A stretch of 64,000 bases of DNA from NCBI RefSeq assembly GCF_030936135.1, contig NC_082612.1:19663475-19727474 (forward strand). Reading direction: 5' to 3'. Position 1 is the stretch's first letter; every line of letters starts with the position of its first letter. The DNA is from Gavia stellata (taxonomy: Eukaryota > Chordata > Aves > Gaviiformes > Gaviidae). Shown here in pieces: positions 1-14,700 of the stretch. Made by a program: the position numbers and the translations under genes. The notes under the pieces are model-generated. The model worked only from the letters and a program-made list of their open reading frames with translations, was not told the DNA's origin and did not search any database.

Positions 1-2973
1 CGCTGCTGAATTTGCTGTACTGCATCTCAGGAAGCACTTCTCAGGAGCGCTTTACTTCCTTAACCTATTTATTACTTGGTTTGAAAGGCTACGGTAAACA
101 ATCCTATAGTGCTCACTCCTTGAGTAATTAATGCAAGTTTCCAGGTAAATCAACAAGACTTTTAGAACAAGGACTTCAGGATTTGACCCTGAACCTGATT
201 AACTGCTTTAACCTCAGTTTTCGCTCTTTTTCATTTGCTGTTCATAGAATATTATGCATCAGTACAGGGGAGTATATATTTCTTCTAACAAACACACAAA
301 AGAATTTCATTATAGGACAGGTAGAGAAAATTAATTTTGCTTGCAGTATCATCAGTCTGTTGTCAGTATGCTGTGCACAAGAGTTAGAAACAAGTCCTTC
401 GTATTTTCATTCCCCTACAAATCCTAAATTAAGATGAGCTTGCAACCACTGTAAAATTCCATAGCAAATAATCATAGCAAAATCCCATTTCCCCCCTTCA
501 GAGAACCTTTGTTAAAAAAGCTAGGAAAAAATGGGTACAAGTTTTTCTCTGTTAGTATAGAAAGTGGTAAGTAACTAACACACAGCTCTTAGAAATACAT
601 ATGAAGTTTAAACTTCAGTTCCTTGAAATACATACTCTTAGTTACTCAAGTGAGACTTACATCTTGACTTAAGAACATACATAAACCATGTGTATATATT
701 ACATACTTAAAACACTTTATTCAGATCCCAGTCAGTTAGTTCAGCTTTCTTACATCCACACTCAGTTATCTGCAAGGATAAAGTAGCTCATCTGCGGCCC
801 TGGTCTCAGTTTCTTCTACCTGGGCTGGCTTTTTGATTTAGCATCTGCTTTAGGTAGTATTACTTCACTGGAGATGTATTTCTCAGTACTCTCTTTCTAT
901 TCTTTTGACCCACCCCATGATAGCTTTCAAACAGCATACTGTCAAAGCTTTTAAGAACTAACCATAACTCTCTCCTATAGTGTCCCTTGAAGGACCAACC
1001 ACCTTTAAAAGCGTGCAGAACAGAAGCCCTGCAGAACTACCAATGTGCATGTGCCTGGGTATGTAGTGCTATCAGACCATTAATCTGCTCTTCTTCAGCA
1101 AGAGCCAGCACATACTCCATTCTGCATCTCTTTTCAGTCTACGCTTGCCTTTCCACAACCGAGAAGGCATGAATTCCCACTCAGACTACAGCCTTTACTC
1201 CTCTCGCACCCTGACTGATGCAATCTGCTTTAGGAACTATTCTCAAATCATTTAGTATTCATTAGTCTTTGGGGTTTTTATAGCTGCTGAAGCCTTCGCT
1301 CTGAATGGGAAAATAGGTCTTCTCATTAAAAAAACCCAACACCCTAAATTCTAATTCCAGGGGTCTCAGAATTCTAGTCAAATATTTACTACATCTTTTC
1401 ACAACACCAGGAAACACTCCAGAACTTCTTTCTGTTTAACCCTACCTTGTGGGATTCAGCTCTGGAAGGTTCATGAGTCACAGCATTTCTAACCTTGCAG
1501 GAAGCACTCTTGCAAGGAGATAAGATGGTTGTTTGCTCTGTCTGACTTGCAAGCTAACACATGCCTACTTTCACTACAAAATTAACTTTAGGACATAAGG
1601 AAATACCATGTTGCAGAAGTCCAAAGAAGGAAGAAAAGCCTGCGTCAGATCAAGACCACTTACCTGTTGTACTACTTCTGTAACCCCCTTTCTTGACTTC
1701 TTTAATTTCCTTTAGTCTGTAAATTAGTAGCTGCTCCCCTGGACCTTTAAGACTCAGGAAAGTGGAGTCTGGGAAATGCCACAGCTGAAATAAAAGTAAT
1801 TCAGGTGAATTCAATAATTACAAGCATGGGCCAACACCCTTCATTTAGAAGAGAGGCTAGAGTAAGTGGAGTCTGTATCCTATGCATGTATGCATACACT
1901 GAAGACCATCTTTAGTGAATCATATAGCTTAACGAACTGGCTCCCCGTCGCACAGTGATGACACCTGATTTTAATAGGTTTTGTTTGTTCGTTGGCTTTA
2001 AGCCACCTGATTTGGAACCCAGTGTGATTATTTAGGTATAGAGGAGCTGAATCATAACATCTGACCTCTGGAGCTCAGTGACTCCGGAGATCTTGTGCCT
2101 AGCCTTCATTTACAATATTGGTTACTAACAGAATTGAACCCACCTGACCTGCTTCATATTTCGCTTTCAGACTTACTCTGATTTACTTACATTAATTTTG
2201 TTTGTTTGAACTCTGACAGTAGCTGATTGCTCTGATACATATATAAAAATAAAGATTTATCCCTTTGCTTTCATGATCATGTTGTCTGACTGCTCTGTGC
2301 CCAAGCTTTCATGTGTGCTTTACAGATCTTCCATCTCCTCTACTCATTACTATTTGCTAATCTTGAACAGGAAGACTAAAGCCATTCATGATTAAAAAAC
2401 CCATTATATATCTGTCTGCACCTTCACTGCTAGTTTTCTTTGCTTGATCTTTCCTTTGGCAAAACGAGAATACTATAAGAAAAGGCTGAGTTGAGCGGTT
2501 TTTACTGTACTCCGTCTTTCCTTTGTATATTTCTGCTTCACCTGCAGTTACCAGAAATTACTGTATCCCAGGTGAAAATACTAATATCTTAATTACTCTG
2601 TAAACAATGCTGAACCTCTATTCTAGTGTCATCCCAAATTCCTACAGTCCACTTCCAGGAAGCTAAGACTCTGTAGTTACATGGCCACTATGCCAGTTCT
2701 TTACTAACATTCTAGTTTTGAAACATACAACTTTATTTGGTGAACATATTTTTTGATGTTTTAGAGACTGGTAGTTAAGCCGAGGTTCTTTTGTTCAGTT
2801 CCTTCACTCATATACTTCTGACGCTCATCTGCTTCAAGTTGCTTTCTGTGTCTTTCCCTGAATCATGAATCCTGTGGGGCCATCCTCTGGCTCATCTCCC
2901 TGTCATTTCCTTTTTCCTTCGGTGCAGATGATGCTTTGTGAAGAGAGTTAGTGGCATGGTATATAGAAAAGGA
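1..2973. other. Intergenic, no gene seen
   Basis: AT-rich sequence with no recognisable exon. In mammals the neighbour on this side is MAPK10, convergent with ARHGAP24, so part of this region could be its 3' UTR on the plus strand, but I did not find the MAPK10 C-terminal codons. Confidence 0.5.
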
Positions 2974-3142
2974 TGTTCAGGTTGGATGTTAGGAAATACT
3001 GATTTACTAGGAAGGCAGTGAAGCAGTGAAGGATTATCTACATGACTGGGAAATCCCCATCCTTGAGGGCTGTCAAGACTTTGCTACACAAAGCCGTGGC
3101 TGACCAGAGGTCCCTTCCAGCTAACATTGCTGTGATTCTTGG
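2974..3142 (+). mobile_element. Diverged CR1 LINE 3' fragment
   Basis: An old, decayed match to the CR1 3' region: a GGTTGGATGTTAGGAAATA-like block, then a CCCCATCCTTGAGG-like block, AGGTCCCTTCCAGC and TGTGATTCTTGG at the end. The order and spacing agree with the better copies in this window, but many substitutions are present. The sense strand is plus. Confidence 0.75.
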
Positions 3143-6126
3143 AAATTTAGTACAAACAGGTTAAGCGATAATGTACCAATCCAACAAGCAGCCCAGCTTC
3201 TGCTAGAAGCTTGGGGACTGCGCACGGTTGTATGGGTTGCAGAGAGAATTAACTGTTTAAGTGACATTTCCTTATTGTCTCTCAGACTTTAATTAGATGC
3301 ATCGTAACAGCTTTACTCATCCAGAATCTCCAGAATGAAAGACAAGCTCCAGGGCTTCTCTTAGTCTCCCTAAAGCTTCAGTTCTGACTTTCCACCCCAA
3401 ACCTGCAAAAGTACAATTGCCTATAAATAAACTCCAGGAGGCTGTACTAAATTATCTGTGTTAGCACATGTTTTGAATGGCACAATTCGCATTTATCTGA
3501 GACACCAACACTTTCAAGAACTAGAAGTCTAGTGAAACTAAAGCTTCACTAGAGCTGTGGGTGAAGCTTTCCTAAGAGCAAGACCCCAGTAAACTGGCCC
3601 AGAACTTTAACAGCTATTTTTGTTGTCTAATACAGCAGTTTCCTTTGCATGTTCATCAACTTTGATCTCTGTTCTAATCGTCTTCAGCTATGGATAATTA
3701 ATTACAAATACATCAAATAATAGATTTAGCCAAGGGGCTCAGTTTGGCATTATAATTCTCATTTCTGTTTGAGAAGCTCTAAATTTTAGCTCAGGTAGAT
3801 GGTAGTCATTACTAAATAATGTAGTAGGAAACACAATTTCCTTTCCTCTGAACAAAACCACAGCAGTGTTTCCCCCTCACAATCCAGTAGATGAATTTCT
3901 GAGCTCAGCGGTAAACACCTTCCCTAATATTTGTGAAAGGCATTTGCAGCAAGTCAGGGAAGGCGCTCTGCATGACATTTTCTACTGTACTTTTCCTTTC
4001 TCTTATTAACACCGTATGAAGACTGTTGTCACCAGCACAGAGCTCTCAAAATGCTTTTGACAATAGGAACTCTAATGTGACTTAATGGAAAACTTCTTGC
4101 AAAGATGAAGTAAAAGAATCTGCAAAGGGGGATGTCTTACAGCAATATTGTTCCAATGCAGTAAGTTTTTGCATAGAAAAAGCATATCAGATTGCCAAGT
4201 GTCGAAACAACAGGCAGAAGTATGCATTTCACCTTAACTCAATGACTGTGTCCTACTGTAAACTAGAATTTAAATTTATGTTAGAAATAATGTGACATGG
4301 TAAGCCACGTCCCTTAAAACGATACAGTAGTAATGCCCTGAAGATTCATAGTTCAATTGGAATTAGGGAATTGCAGGTTTGGGTCCTGTCAGTAGCTTAA
4401 AAATGGGAGTCTGATGGAAAGTATACTCTGAGTCCTAATGCAGGTTAATAAACTCTCTTTAATTCGAACTCCTTTGGAATTTGTAACTCGGTGTATCCAT
4501 TCTCACCATCCCCGCTCTGACGCTCTCTATCAGTTATGACCGATTTTTTATTTTTCCCTTGGATATGGTTTAATACTCAAATAGGGTTGACGTCTTCTCT
4601 AGAAGGAAAGGTACAAAGATAACAGGGCCATAAAAAGAGGCAGGCAGCGCAGTGCAGCACAGCACAGGCCTGCATCTACTCACGTCTGCTGTTTGGTGGG
4701 ATCGCCAGCTCCTCCACGTACAAGGGCTTCCGATGAGGATTGTTATGCCGGTCTATCAGTTTCTATATCCAGATTTTTCTAGGAAGAACTGCTGTATTAC
4801 AAGTACTATTCGGCACATGCAGAAAAGAGAATTTTCTTGCTTTTCTGATAATGATCCAATTAATTATTTAAATAAATACAAAACAACTCTCAACATTTGA
4901 TTGCAGTCTTTCTAGAATAAAGGGGAGGATGTTACAGAAAACAGTTGGAGAAGTTGTCAGGCAAGCTGTAGGAGGTTGAGCAAATCACACTACCATGCAA
5001 CACCTTGCATTACAAACATCTAACGCGACACTCTTGATATAGCTAGCAGAAAGAAATCCCACACCCCTTACAAAAGCATATGCACTAGTGCAGAGAACCT
5101 CTTGGCAGACGTGGTAAGGCAGGAATATGACTGAATCCCTTCTCTCCTAATCGCTGGAAGGCACAAGGAGACCTAAGAAAGTTAAGAATAAGGTAATCAG
5201 GCAATTAAAAACTGGGTGAGATAGATAGATTGAGAATATAAGACTGGATTTCTCAGGAGAGAATGTTAAGGCATGGACCAGGCCTTAGGCAACAAACTCT
5301 CTTACACAGGGCTCTACCCCATTTTTTTTTTTCTGAGTAGAAGCACGCAGAGGAGAATTGCCTCGCTTTTCAAAGAGATTGAAGGAATCAAGTAAGCAAC
5401 ACCCCTTTCTTGGAACACACAGTGGCATGTACATGGTGGCAGAACGAGATAACTGTGTTTTACAAAACAGAGAATGGAGTATTGTTGCTTTTTTTTTGGA
5501 GGAGTCTCAGACTTACTGAGAGCAGAGAAAGGATATGTGCAGAGCTAGCTCTCTGAGAAGTTCCACTGAAAAGCTACAGTTATTTTCCTTCTTTACTTAC
5601 TAGGACTTTTTGCTTGTTAGATATCTAATATTTCAGTGCTCTTAAGTGTCTCTTGAAAGTCCTCCTCATTTGTGATTGAATATATAATTGCTGTTAGTGC
5701 AACGTGAGTCTTACATTCATAAAACTGGCAGCAGACGAGTATTTATTGACTGCAGTAGCTTCGGATAAACATAGCGTTCTATATTTACACAGTGGTAGCC
5801 TAAAGGACCGACAAAGCACTCTAAGAACAGGTGTGTAAGCACTGATTCAAGACTTGGAGTAAGAAAGAGGCACACAGCCCATGGTAAGACCCATGCCGTC
5901 CCTTGAACCTCATTCTTTCTCACGTAAGATGGTTAGCGAAGTTGTTGGGTTTTGCTCTGGAAAACCGACAAGCCTCGCAGGTTGTGCTGGGAACAAAAGG
6001 AAAGGTAGAAGTAATCTGCAGGCAGAAAGCTTTCTTGAGAAACTGGAATTTACCATAGCAAGGAAGAATTAGTTGCTTATAGACATTGTTCTTCATGTTT
6101 CCTTAGCTCCCCGCACCCACCCGCCC
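3143..6126. other. Intergenic, nothing recognised
   Basis: No coding similarity, RNA gene or mobile element that I can support. Short ORFs here have no compositional or domain support. Confidence 0.5.
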
Positions 6127-6152
6127 AAAAAAAAAAAAAAAAAAAAAAAAAA
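6127..6152 (+). repeat. Homopolymer A run
   Basis: Twenty-six consecutive A residues after a C-rich stretch (CACCCACCCGCCC). No coding remnant lies directly upstream, so I do not call a processed pseudogene. Confidence 0.95.
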
Positions 6153-6863
6153 TCACCGTTTTCACTCTTTTGGAGAGCTTTGAATTTACTTACTGTATCT
6201 TTCTTTTACTGGATTGTTTGTGTTGCACAGACCACAGAACATACTACACATCTAAGTTGGGCATCTGAGCAACTCCGGTGAGAAAAGAAATTTCCGTGAT
6301 CGGAGCAAATGAACGAATTGCTCAGTGAGCACAGTGACTTTGTTAGTTACTCTAACCCTTGCAATTTTGCGTCGAGCCTGCACAACTAAATTCCACCCCT
6401 GAAAAATGTCTGCGTAAATAGCACAGTATGATTATTCTTGTCTGTATTTATGGGATGTAACAATATATTCTTCCATTTAATACCTAAAATTACTTCCTAA
6501 TGTGCATTACAGGCTGTGAGGGTTTAGTTCTTCTTTGTATTGTATCAGTATTCAGATGATCTGCCTCATCATAATATCATTTACTTTACTGTGGCTACTA
6601 CAGCTAACCTGTGCTGCTTAGTAAGAATAGATAGTTCCACTGAAGAAATACTGTGGTTACTGGAGGGAAATAGAAAAGAATACAGTGTCTTGTTATACAG
6701 CTCTCAGGAAGTCTCATTTATCTTTTCAGATACAGTTGGAGTACTCTCTGTTTTCATATCATTGTGTATTTATCTATTACTCTTAAAAAAAAAAGATCTT
6801 TGAAGCTTGAAACCATTTCTGTCCTTCATGGTTATTTTGAAAGCATGATTCTCACTGGGAGTG

Positions 6864-7174
6864 GAATCACAGAATGGTTTGAGTTGGAAGGGACCTTAAA
6901 GATCATCTAGTTCCAAGCCCCCTGCCATGGGCAGGGACACCTTCCACTAGACCAGGTTGCTCAAAGCCCCGTCCAACCTGGCCTTAAACACTGCCAGGGT
7001 TGGGGCATCCACAACTTCTCCGGGCAACGTGTTCCAGTGCCTCACCACCCTCATGGTGAAGAATTTCTTCCTTATATCTAATCTAAATCTACCCTCTGCC
7101 AGTTTAAAGCCATTACCCCTTGTCCTATCACTGCGTGCCCTTGTAAGAAGTCCCTCTCCAGCTTTCTTGTAGGT
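6864..7174 (-). mobile_element. CR1 LINE 3' fragment (older subfamily)
   Basis: The plus strand shows the reverse complement of a CR1 3' end: AATCACAGAATGGTTTGAG, GGGACCTTAAAGATCATCTAG and a CCCTGCCATGGGCAGGG palindrome, followed by antisense of the C-terminal ORF2 codons. It is the same subfamily as the copy at 16381-16697, to which it is closely similar along its length in the opposite orientation. No target-site duplication was evident. Confidence 0.93.
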
Positions 7175-8501
7175 CTCCTACAGTGGGCAATTCTTCATTC
7201 TCCCAGTCCCTGCCTTTGCCTTCTGTGACTTGGGCAGTGTGGCCCAAGATTGAAGATGGGGAGACCAGCCTTTCCTTCCACTATGTCAGGTTAAAAAACG
7301 AGTAATTCACACATTTAACAAGTTTTACATGCCAAGTAATGGCGTTCAGTGTTTGGGTCAAGCACTTGAATTGCATGTGAGAAAGCATTTAAAGATAGAT
7401 GTGGGGTTTGGTTTTGTGTTTTGGGGCTTTTCTAAAGTTATTCTTGGCCTGATAATATAATCGCATAATTTCAATAGGGTAGGTCAATTCTTGCTAAAAT
7501 TTTTATACATATGAAGAGTTCAGGGCTTCAGGTTTTATTCAAACACACATTTCCTGGATTTGGATCACAGCTATTTCTATTTGCAAGGTTTATTCTGCAG
7601 CTGCTTTTCTTTTAGCGTTAGTAATTTTCTGCAGTATGGTTTCATCAGTGCAGATACTTGATCCGAGTTGTTAGAAATTGGCAGAAAACCTGAGAAATTG
7701 ACTGAGTTAGCAGGTGAAAAGAAGCCCGGGAAGATTTTAGCAATGGCTATCAGGACTCCATGGGGAAAGATATTTACAATTGCCCAAGAGGAAATTTTAT
7801 AAGGGTAAAAGAGTCACTGCCAAGAGTGAAGTCAAACTCCAAAGATGACCTCCAAGATGCCATTCCTTTTCTGGAGCAAAAAACAATTAGCAGGTTTGAA
7901 GATGGAATTTGTTCTTCCCAGGCATTTTTCATCAAGAAGAGGAAAGTTCTGCTGTATGATCAAGTGCAACGTACATTCCCACAGTAGGAAGAAAGCTTCC
8001 CTGCCATTTCATTGCTCAGTGTCTCTGCACAACTTCCGGGCAAAGAGAAACAGTCCGTGGTTCAAATGATTCTTTTCTCCTCTGCATTTCTGGGCACTAC
8101 CAAGCAATTACCTGAGTTTTGTTTTCGTGGGACAACCCTGTATGCACCTACAACCGGAATAGCTATCTTGCAAGTAGCATTTAAATGGCCCATTTTACGA
8201 GACCATGCAACTTGGTACACAGAAATTTCCCAGTACTGTATCATCTTAGACACTCAAGTCTTAACACAGTTAACTTTTTATCTTTCTTTTACTTTATTGC
8301 CGTTCAATTGCCCGCCTCCACCTCCACAAAGGAAAAAAAAAAAAAAGATGGGAGTGAGAGAGATGTTTCAATTATAAAGGGGGTTACAAAGCACAAGCTG
8401 GCATTTTCTTTATTTTTTTTCCACAACTAACTCATTTCCTCTATATGTAGACATAAAAATCTAGGAGATTTCTAGCTTATCTTCCAGAAGAACCAGAAAA
8501 T
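7175..8501. other. Intergenic, nothing recognised
   Basis: Between two CR1 fragments. Contains only overlapping short ORFs on both strands and an A-rich stretch near 8331-8347. Confidence 0.5.
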
Positions 8502-8733
8502 CAGGGGAGCTTTAGGCTGGATATGAGGAAAAATGTCTTTCCTGAGAGAGTGGTGAAGCACTGGACCAGGCTGCCCAGGGAGGTGGTGGAGTCCCCATCC
8601 CTGGAGGGGTTCAAGGAACGTGTGGACGTGGCACTGCGGGACATGGTTTAGTGGGCATGGTGGCGTTGGGTTGGTGGTTGGCCTTGATGGTCTTATAGGT
8701 CTCTTCCAACCTTAGTGATTCTGTGATTCTGTG
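8502..8733 (+). mobile_element. CR1 LINE 3' fragment (younger subfamily)
   Basis: It starts within the ORF2 C-terminal codons (GGCTGGATATGAGGAAAAAT) and continues through the stop region GACATGGTTTAG to a tail with two octamers (TGATTCTG TGATTCTG). It is severely 5' truncated. It is closely similar to the copies at 28345, 31833, 37691 and 41908. Confidence 0.95.
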
Positions 8734-11700
8734 AAAATGGATTTGGTTTCATAGTGTACAAGGCTTGGGATTTGTATTTCCATTCCTGATGACTTGGATT
8801 ACAATTAATAGTAGACCATATCTTAAGGTGAAGAGAGGTAAGAAGAAATCTTCTGTATTTTCTATATAGCTGCCCCCCCTATGAACATGAATTTATCAAA
8901 GAAAGACACTTTAAACAATTAAATAGTTTGGTTGATGATGTAGTAAATCTTTTAAACTGCATTAATCTTTCAAGTAATGCAAACAATTAAGGCTGCTGTG
9001 TGGGGAGACTGCCGACTTTGATAGGCAGATACACAATGATGTCCACTTGAGAAAAATGTCTGCTCATCTCTGAGCACTACGCAATATTTTAGGAATAAAT
9101 TAAATACACTGTAGCATATGATAAATACTTGCGGGTTGGGTTTTTTTTCATCATATTGAAGCAAGAAGGTCATACCCCGTTTTTGCAACTGGAAGCACGT
9201 ATGATATTTGCAAGGATAGCATCTCTCTCAATCTTTTCTTTCTCTTTTCTGAGAGCTTTATTGAGATTTGTGCTTTGAAAAGAAGGTATACATTTTGTTT
9301 GGTTTTATTTGCACAATACGAGCATGTCTGCACAAGCTCCAGGTAGCTCCATAAAACATGCTCAAAACTGCAATGAAGCAGTGGGAACAATATCTATAGC
9401 AAAGTCCACTTGAGGATCCAGTGCAGAGCTCTCAGCTCTGTTCTCACTCTATGTATTCTCTACCCCTCTGCTTCCTAGGGAGGAGTTAGGCCAGGCAGTA
9501 TATGTACTGCTAGTAAGAAGAGTTTAGCATTTAAGTCTAAATTCCTGGACAATCCCCCTCTGAATTAGCGAGCTCTTATTTTGACTACTTGAGACACAAG
9601 CCCTGTATCCTGTGATGCGTTGGCACCTCCTGCTTCACCACACCAGCCAATTCAGCATTGAATGGTCTGCAAAAAATAAGACGTGCTGCCTGCACAGCAC
9701 TGTCACGGTTGTGACAGTATGTCTGTACACGCAGAGCTCATAGATAATCCACCCGAAAGCGCTAAGAATAGGGTTTCATGGCTACATCGCTTCTAGCAGG
9801 ATGACATCTCTCTTGCCTTCTTACCGTTTCCCCATCTCACACATCCCATGTGTTGTCACGTCTTCCCCATTGCTTGTCTTATTCTTCTCAGGTTTCCAGT
9901 GGGTTTTTCAGTTTTGGATGGCCAAAAAGATAAATTACTGTACCAAGAGCAGACTGAAATAGACTGTGCTGAGCTTCTTGCTGCCATAGCTGTGCTAATA
10001 GTCTAAAGCCTCCATGAGTATCTGTATGCTGTATTGCAGTCAGTTAATACTACACAACTCTACTGGACATAAAATGTAGTAAACCCAGGAAGAATTTGGC
10101 CTGGGATAATTATTAAGTGCACCTTTGTTTCTTTCAGTGGAGCTCCACGCAGTGTTGGGAGCAGCATCTGCCACACTGGTTTCATAGGCTCTTGGCGGAG
10201 GCGAGAGTCTCAGCAGTGTCCTTCTGTTTGTCTCATTGCTCTGCCCTGGGATCGAACTCACGTTTGGCACATATCCCCCGGCTTGTCCTTATAGCTCAGT
10301 AACTAAGGATCCTCAAAACTCTGCAAATACGTGCTGCGCAGTTACAGGAAGGCCACTTTACAGTGGCCATGCTGGGTCAAACAAACTTTAACAGCAGTGA
10401 GGGGTTTGGAAAGCAAAAAACCTGAACTCTTATTTCCTGGGCTTGTGCACTTACCATCTGGGCAGCAGTTGCTAGCGGCTGGCTGCTCAGATCTGAAAGG
10501 CTGTGTCGGCAACCATGTGGATTAGAGCCTTTCTTGGTCGCTATTTTTGTTCTAGATGATATAACACTTCTTTACTAACCCCTTTAAAATGGTATCTTTA
10601 AACAGGATTTGTAAGAAATTTTGCGCCTTTTTTTGAGAAATATCGTTGAATTTTCTCGCTGCTGGTGTGCCAGTTGATACACCGCTGCACTTGGTTCTTG
10701 TCACAAAAAGCTGTTGGCTGTATGACTCCCTCCCACCCCGGTATCGTATAATGTAGATGCCATGTTTTCAGTGTCAGGCCCAATAGGATGCTGCTATTGA
10801 AAAAATATTTATATCAGAGTGATAACACATTTATGTAATGTTGATGCTGAAATTATAATATTAATAGTATAAAAATCAATACATTTTATTTAGAACTACT
10901 GTGAGATAAGATGTGAGAGACATTTTGAAGACAAACAGGGCTATGGACTATGAATTGCACTAACCGTGGCGGGGTTGTAAGTATTGTACTGCTTCTCATG
11001 TACCACACTGGCTCCCTCAAATCATGGCAACCTGTTGCTTACTACTAAGAATGTAATAAAAGAAGCGCAACCTCTCTCCCTCCTGACTCTCACGGTGAGA
11101 AATAAAAAAGGTTTCAGAAAGGAGAAATTCTGTTTTCAATGGCTCTTAATCTGAAGTTAGGGAATATTCATTGTAAAATGGTGCTTCAGTGTTCGAGTTC
11201 AGCAAAAGTGTATTCAGCAAAGTTTAAAAAAAAACAAAACAACCACAAAAAAAGTAGAAAACCCCAACTGCAATATCTACCTGTAGTCTGTAGTTCCATC
11301 TGTGGACCAGGAGATGCAAGTTTGTAAATAGCTGTCATCCTCAGTTTTCCTAATAGCTAATGTTTTAATCAGCAGTAGAATAAAATACTTGATGTCTTGA
11401 CAGTAAAAATAAGTAATTACAAAAAATGTTAAGATACACCTCCATCCTAGGATGGCTGTACGATCTTGAAGGCTTTCTTGAAACACCTTGCCTCAGACCA
11501 CCTATACTCCACAAAATGACTACACGTATACTGCGCATCTTATGTCACCCCTCTCTGCTGCTGTGATGCCTGCTGCCCCATCATACGGAACGTTAAAGCA
11601 AACTAACCTTCCCCTAAACGATCGGTGCCAGAGCTAAGGAGAGAGACGTAGAGGAGGAGAAGCACTCGGGCTGTAGCTGTACAGTTTCGGGAATGTCTAC

Positions 11701-14700
11701 ACTGCGCATGAAAGACACCCCAGCTTGAAATGCTGAGGAGCTTGGTGATGCCTGGAGCTGGTTCTGCATGGACCGAGCCACCTCCAGAATGAGCACAGCA
11801 ATGCTCGTACGTTGCTGCGTGCCCAAGCCAGTAAAGCCTGCTTTGCCACATGGCAGATTGGCTGGGCTGCAGCGCTGCAAACACCCAACGGACTGAGAAC
11901 CTAAGCTGAGAACCTAAGTACCCGGTCCTGCAAAGTACTGCAAATTCACCCAGCCACTGCTGGCTCCAGCGCGTCGAAAGCTGTCCGTCTTCACGCAGCG
12001 CGTCCTCCTGAGTTGGTACGGGCAGCTCTCCACCTCTCGCCTTGTTAGGCAAGGTTTTTAATAGCTTAGTGTGCTTTTGATCTTAGGTTCTGGCCTTGGG
12101 AAAAACAGGCCTGGCTGGCAAGCACAGAAATAGATTTAATAGTTCCTGAACTCTTCTCTTAACAGCCTTTGGAATTGCCTCCAGAGATACTTCATTTCTG
12201 TCGTGGTTCATACCCTGCTTACTTTCCATTACAGCCTCCTTTGATGTAGGTCCCTTCAGTCAGACAGAAGAATATCAATTAAGTCAATTGTGATACACTC
12301 ACTGTTAATACTAAATTATACAAATAGCACCATTATCCACATGTACTATTAGTATTAGAGCATGTCTACACATGGGACCTATTATGGAATTAGGTAGGTG
12401 TGAATTTGTAACTTTTTCTCACAGCTCCCTGAATAAGAGCTCACTGTTATACAAAGCGCACATCTGCAAGAGTGAATTAGGCAAAACCTCAGCGGAGTGC
12501 TCAGTCTGGGTTAAAAGCGGCTAGAGGAAGAGCTAGCACTACATTAGTCATCCTCCTCTGCCAAAATCCAGGTGCCGTACGTAAAGAACGTGCAATTAAA
12601 AATACCAGTTACTGGCATAGCTGAGCAGTGATGAAGACTTGGAGAGCACTTTCTGTTACAAAGTGCGGGGAACTGATTTGCAAGTAGCGGTACGTGCAGC
12701 AATCGCTATTATTTTGACTGAACGTAGATGGCATTTCAGCAATCTAAACCTAAAAAAAAAAAAATCAAACTAAGAAACATAAAAATGTTATAAAATATGA
12801 AAATGTTATAAAATAAAGAGTACACCTTTGTGATTGGAACAACAGAGAAAGTATTGGTGCTCAAAACTACCTGTTTTGGTCTCAAGCCAAGTCACCTTCT
12901 AAATACTATACAGTTAAAAACTTACAGCCATACTCATAATAATACTTTAAACAGCTCATAATAGTATTTTAAACACCACAGTAAAGTCCTGCTGAACATG
13001 AATCGTTTTAAACCTCTTTCGGATGAAGAGAGGTAGAAAGGATTTCCCATTCTTGCGTTTAGGAGATTCAGAAATGGAATTGTATTGCATATAAAGCTCA
13101 TTATCCTGGATCCCTTAGGGAAAAAGGGAGGAATATATTTGCATCACGCTCATTTTTCTGGCCTCGAAAATGTTTTGCCCTCTCCATTATTATTGGCATA
13201 CTCAAGAAACTTGGTTTATTGCTGACAGGCATTTCTCCAGCAAAACTGGACCACCAATGCTAATTGTAAATACAGACATTAGGACCGCTTCTAAAAGCCT
13301 AGTAGGGAAAGCTCCTCAGCTCCTCTCACCGCTTCCGAAACCTCTGTAGCGCGACGGCAATTCATACCAGCAAGGCGTCCGCCCTGTATAATTTTATTTC
13401 CGAGAAGCACCGCTCTAGAGGTGCTGGATGACATTCGGGGGCCGCGAGCAGCTCCCAGGGCGGGTGCTGGTGATCACGGAGAACCCGACGAACTTCTGCG
13501 GCTCCCGGCCTTGCATTCAGCTCCCACAGCAATGGCGTTGCCAGGTATTTCTCCACGTGAATCCTCGCTGTTAGCACATAGGACTGATAAAAGTAAGGAA
13601 GGTATTCTGTGAAACAGTTGACCGAGCTACTGGTGTCAGCCCAGAAAGTAATTGAGAGCTGAAAAAGCTCTGAAAGAAGCACGCAACGTTAGCTGTAGTA
13701 ACCTTTTTGTAGAGACAAGCTTTCGGAAAGCTCTTAACTGAGGGCAAATCACTCCCACCTACACATGGCAATTTCAGGTATGTTCACTTCCTTGTTCTCC
13801 TCTTCTCTCCCATCCGTTTCCTCTCTTTTTGCATCCCCACATCACAACTACGGATTAATTTCTTTTCTCCCACCTCTCCTTCACCTCCTTGCAGATCTGC
13901 CAGGGGCACAGAGAGTCTGCAGAGACTCTCCTCTTCAATGGACAGACTCCAGAGGGAATTCAGAGTAAGAAAGGAAATTAATTAGGAGTTTCACTCAGCC
14001 AGGAAGGGTTCAAGTGTACAGCAGCCGGAGGCAACTCATGGTTTTGACTGGGTTGTCAAAACATGCAAATCAGTGTACGTGTTTATTCAGTGTCTCCTTA
14101 CCCCGGCTCTGTTCCATCCCTCCAGGGATGCTATACAATAAATATTTGTTAAATATTCATTCTTTTTAGCAAATTGGATCTTTCTCAAAAATTTTTGGAC
14201 CATCACTTTAACTACTGGATCACGTGCTGCTTACAGATCTTAGAGTGGTAATCTTAGCAAGCTCCTTTCCTCCTCGTTCCTATGAAAACCTAACATACCA
14301 GTTTTGTGTATCATTTAACATAACACTTTATTTATTAATTTTTGTATTTGGGAAACTCGCTCGATGAGATGCTGAAAGAAAAACATATAGCAAAGAAGTG
14401 TACTAAGTTTAATTATTCTGCTGCACCACAGCACACTCCAAATGCGTAGCAGGAGTCTCACAAACAGGAAAGAAGACGGGAGCTTTTCTCAGCAAAATAT
14501 CAGAATCTAACACTTAAAAGGTACGGCGAGTGTCTGCCACTATTCCAGTCCGCTGTGCAAAGGCACGTAGGGTACCATCACCCATCACAGTGCTCTGATG
14601 ATGTGGCCAGAGATGGAATTAGCGGCGGTAGCCCTGCCTCCCTCTCCCTCTCCGTCCCTCGACTGTAGCATTCCAACAGCCTACTTTTAAGTGTGGGTGC

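Noticed and set aside
6121..6152. Poly(A) run as a sign of a processed pseudogene on the plus strand
   Set aside because: The upstream sequence shows no protein similarity, and it is preceded by a C-rich low-complexity stretch rather than a gene-like 3' UTR.
11603..12052. A 149-codon open frame on the minus strand
   Set aside because: It overlaps two other open frames on the same strand in a mildly GC-rich patch, shows no recognisable domain, and is within chance length.
13362..13682. A 106-codon open frame on the minus strand
   Set aside because: No domain or splice-site context was found. An opposing open frame covers much of the same DNA, which fits GC-rich chance.
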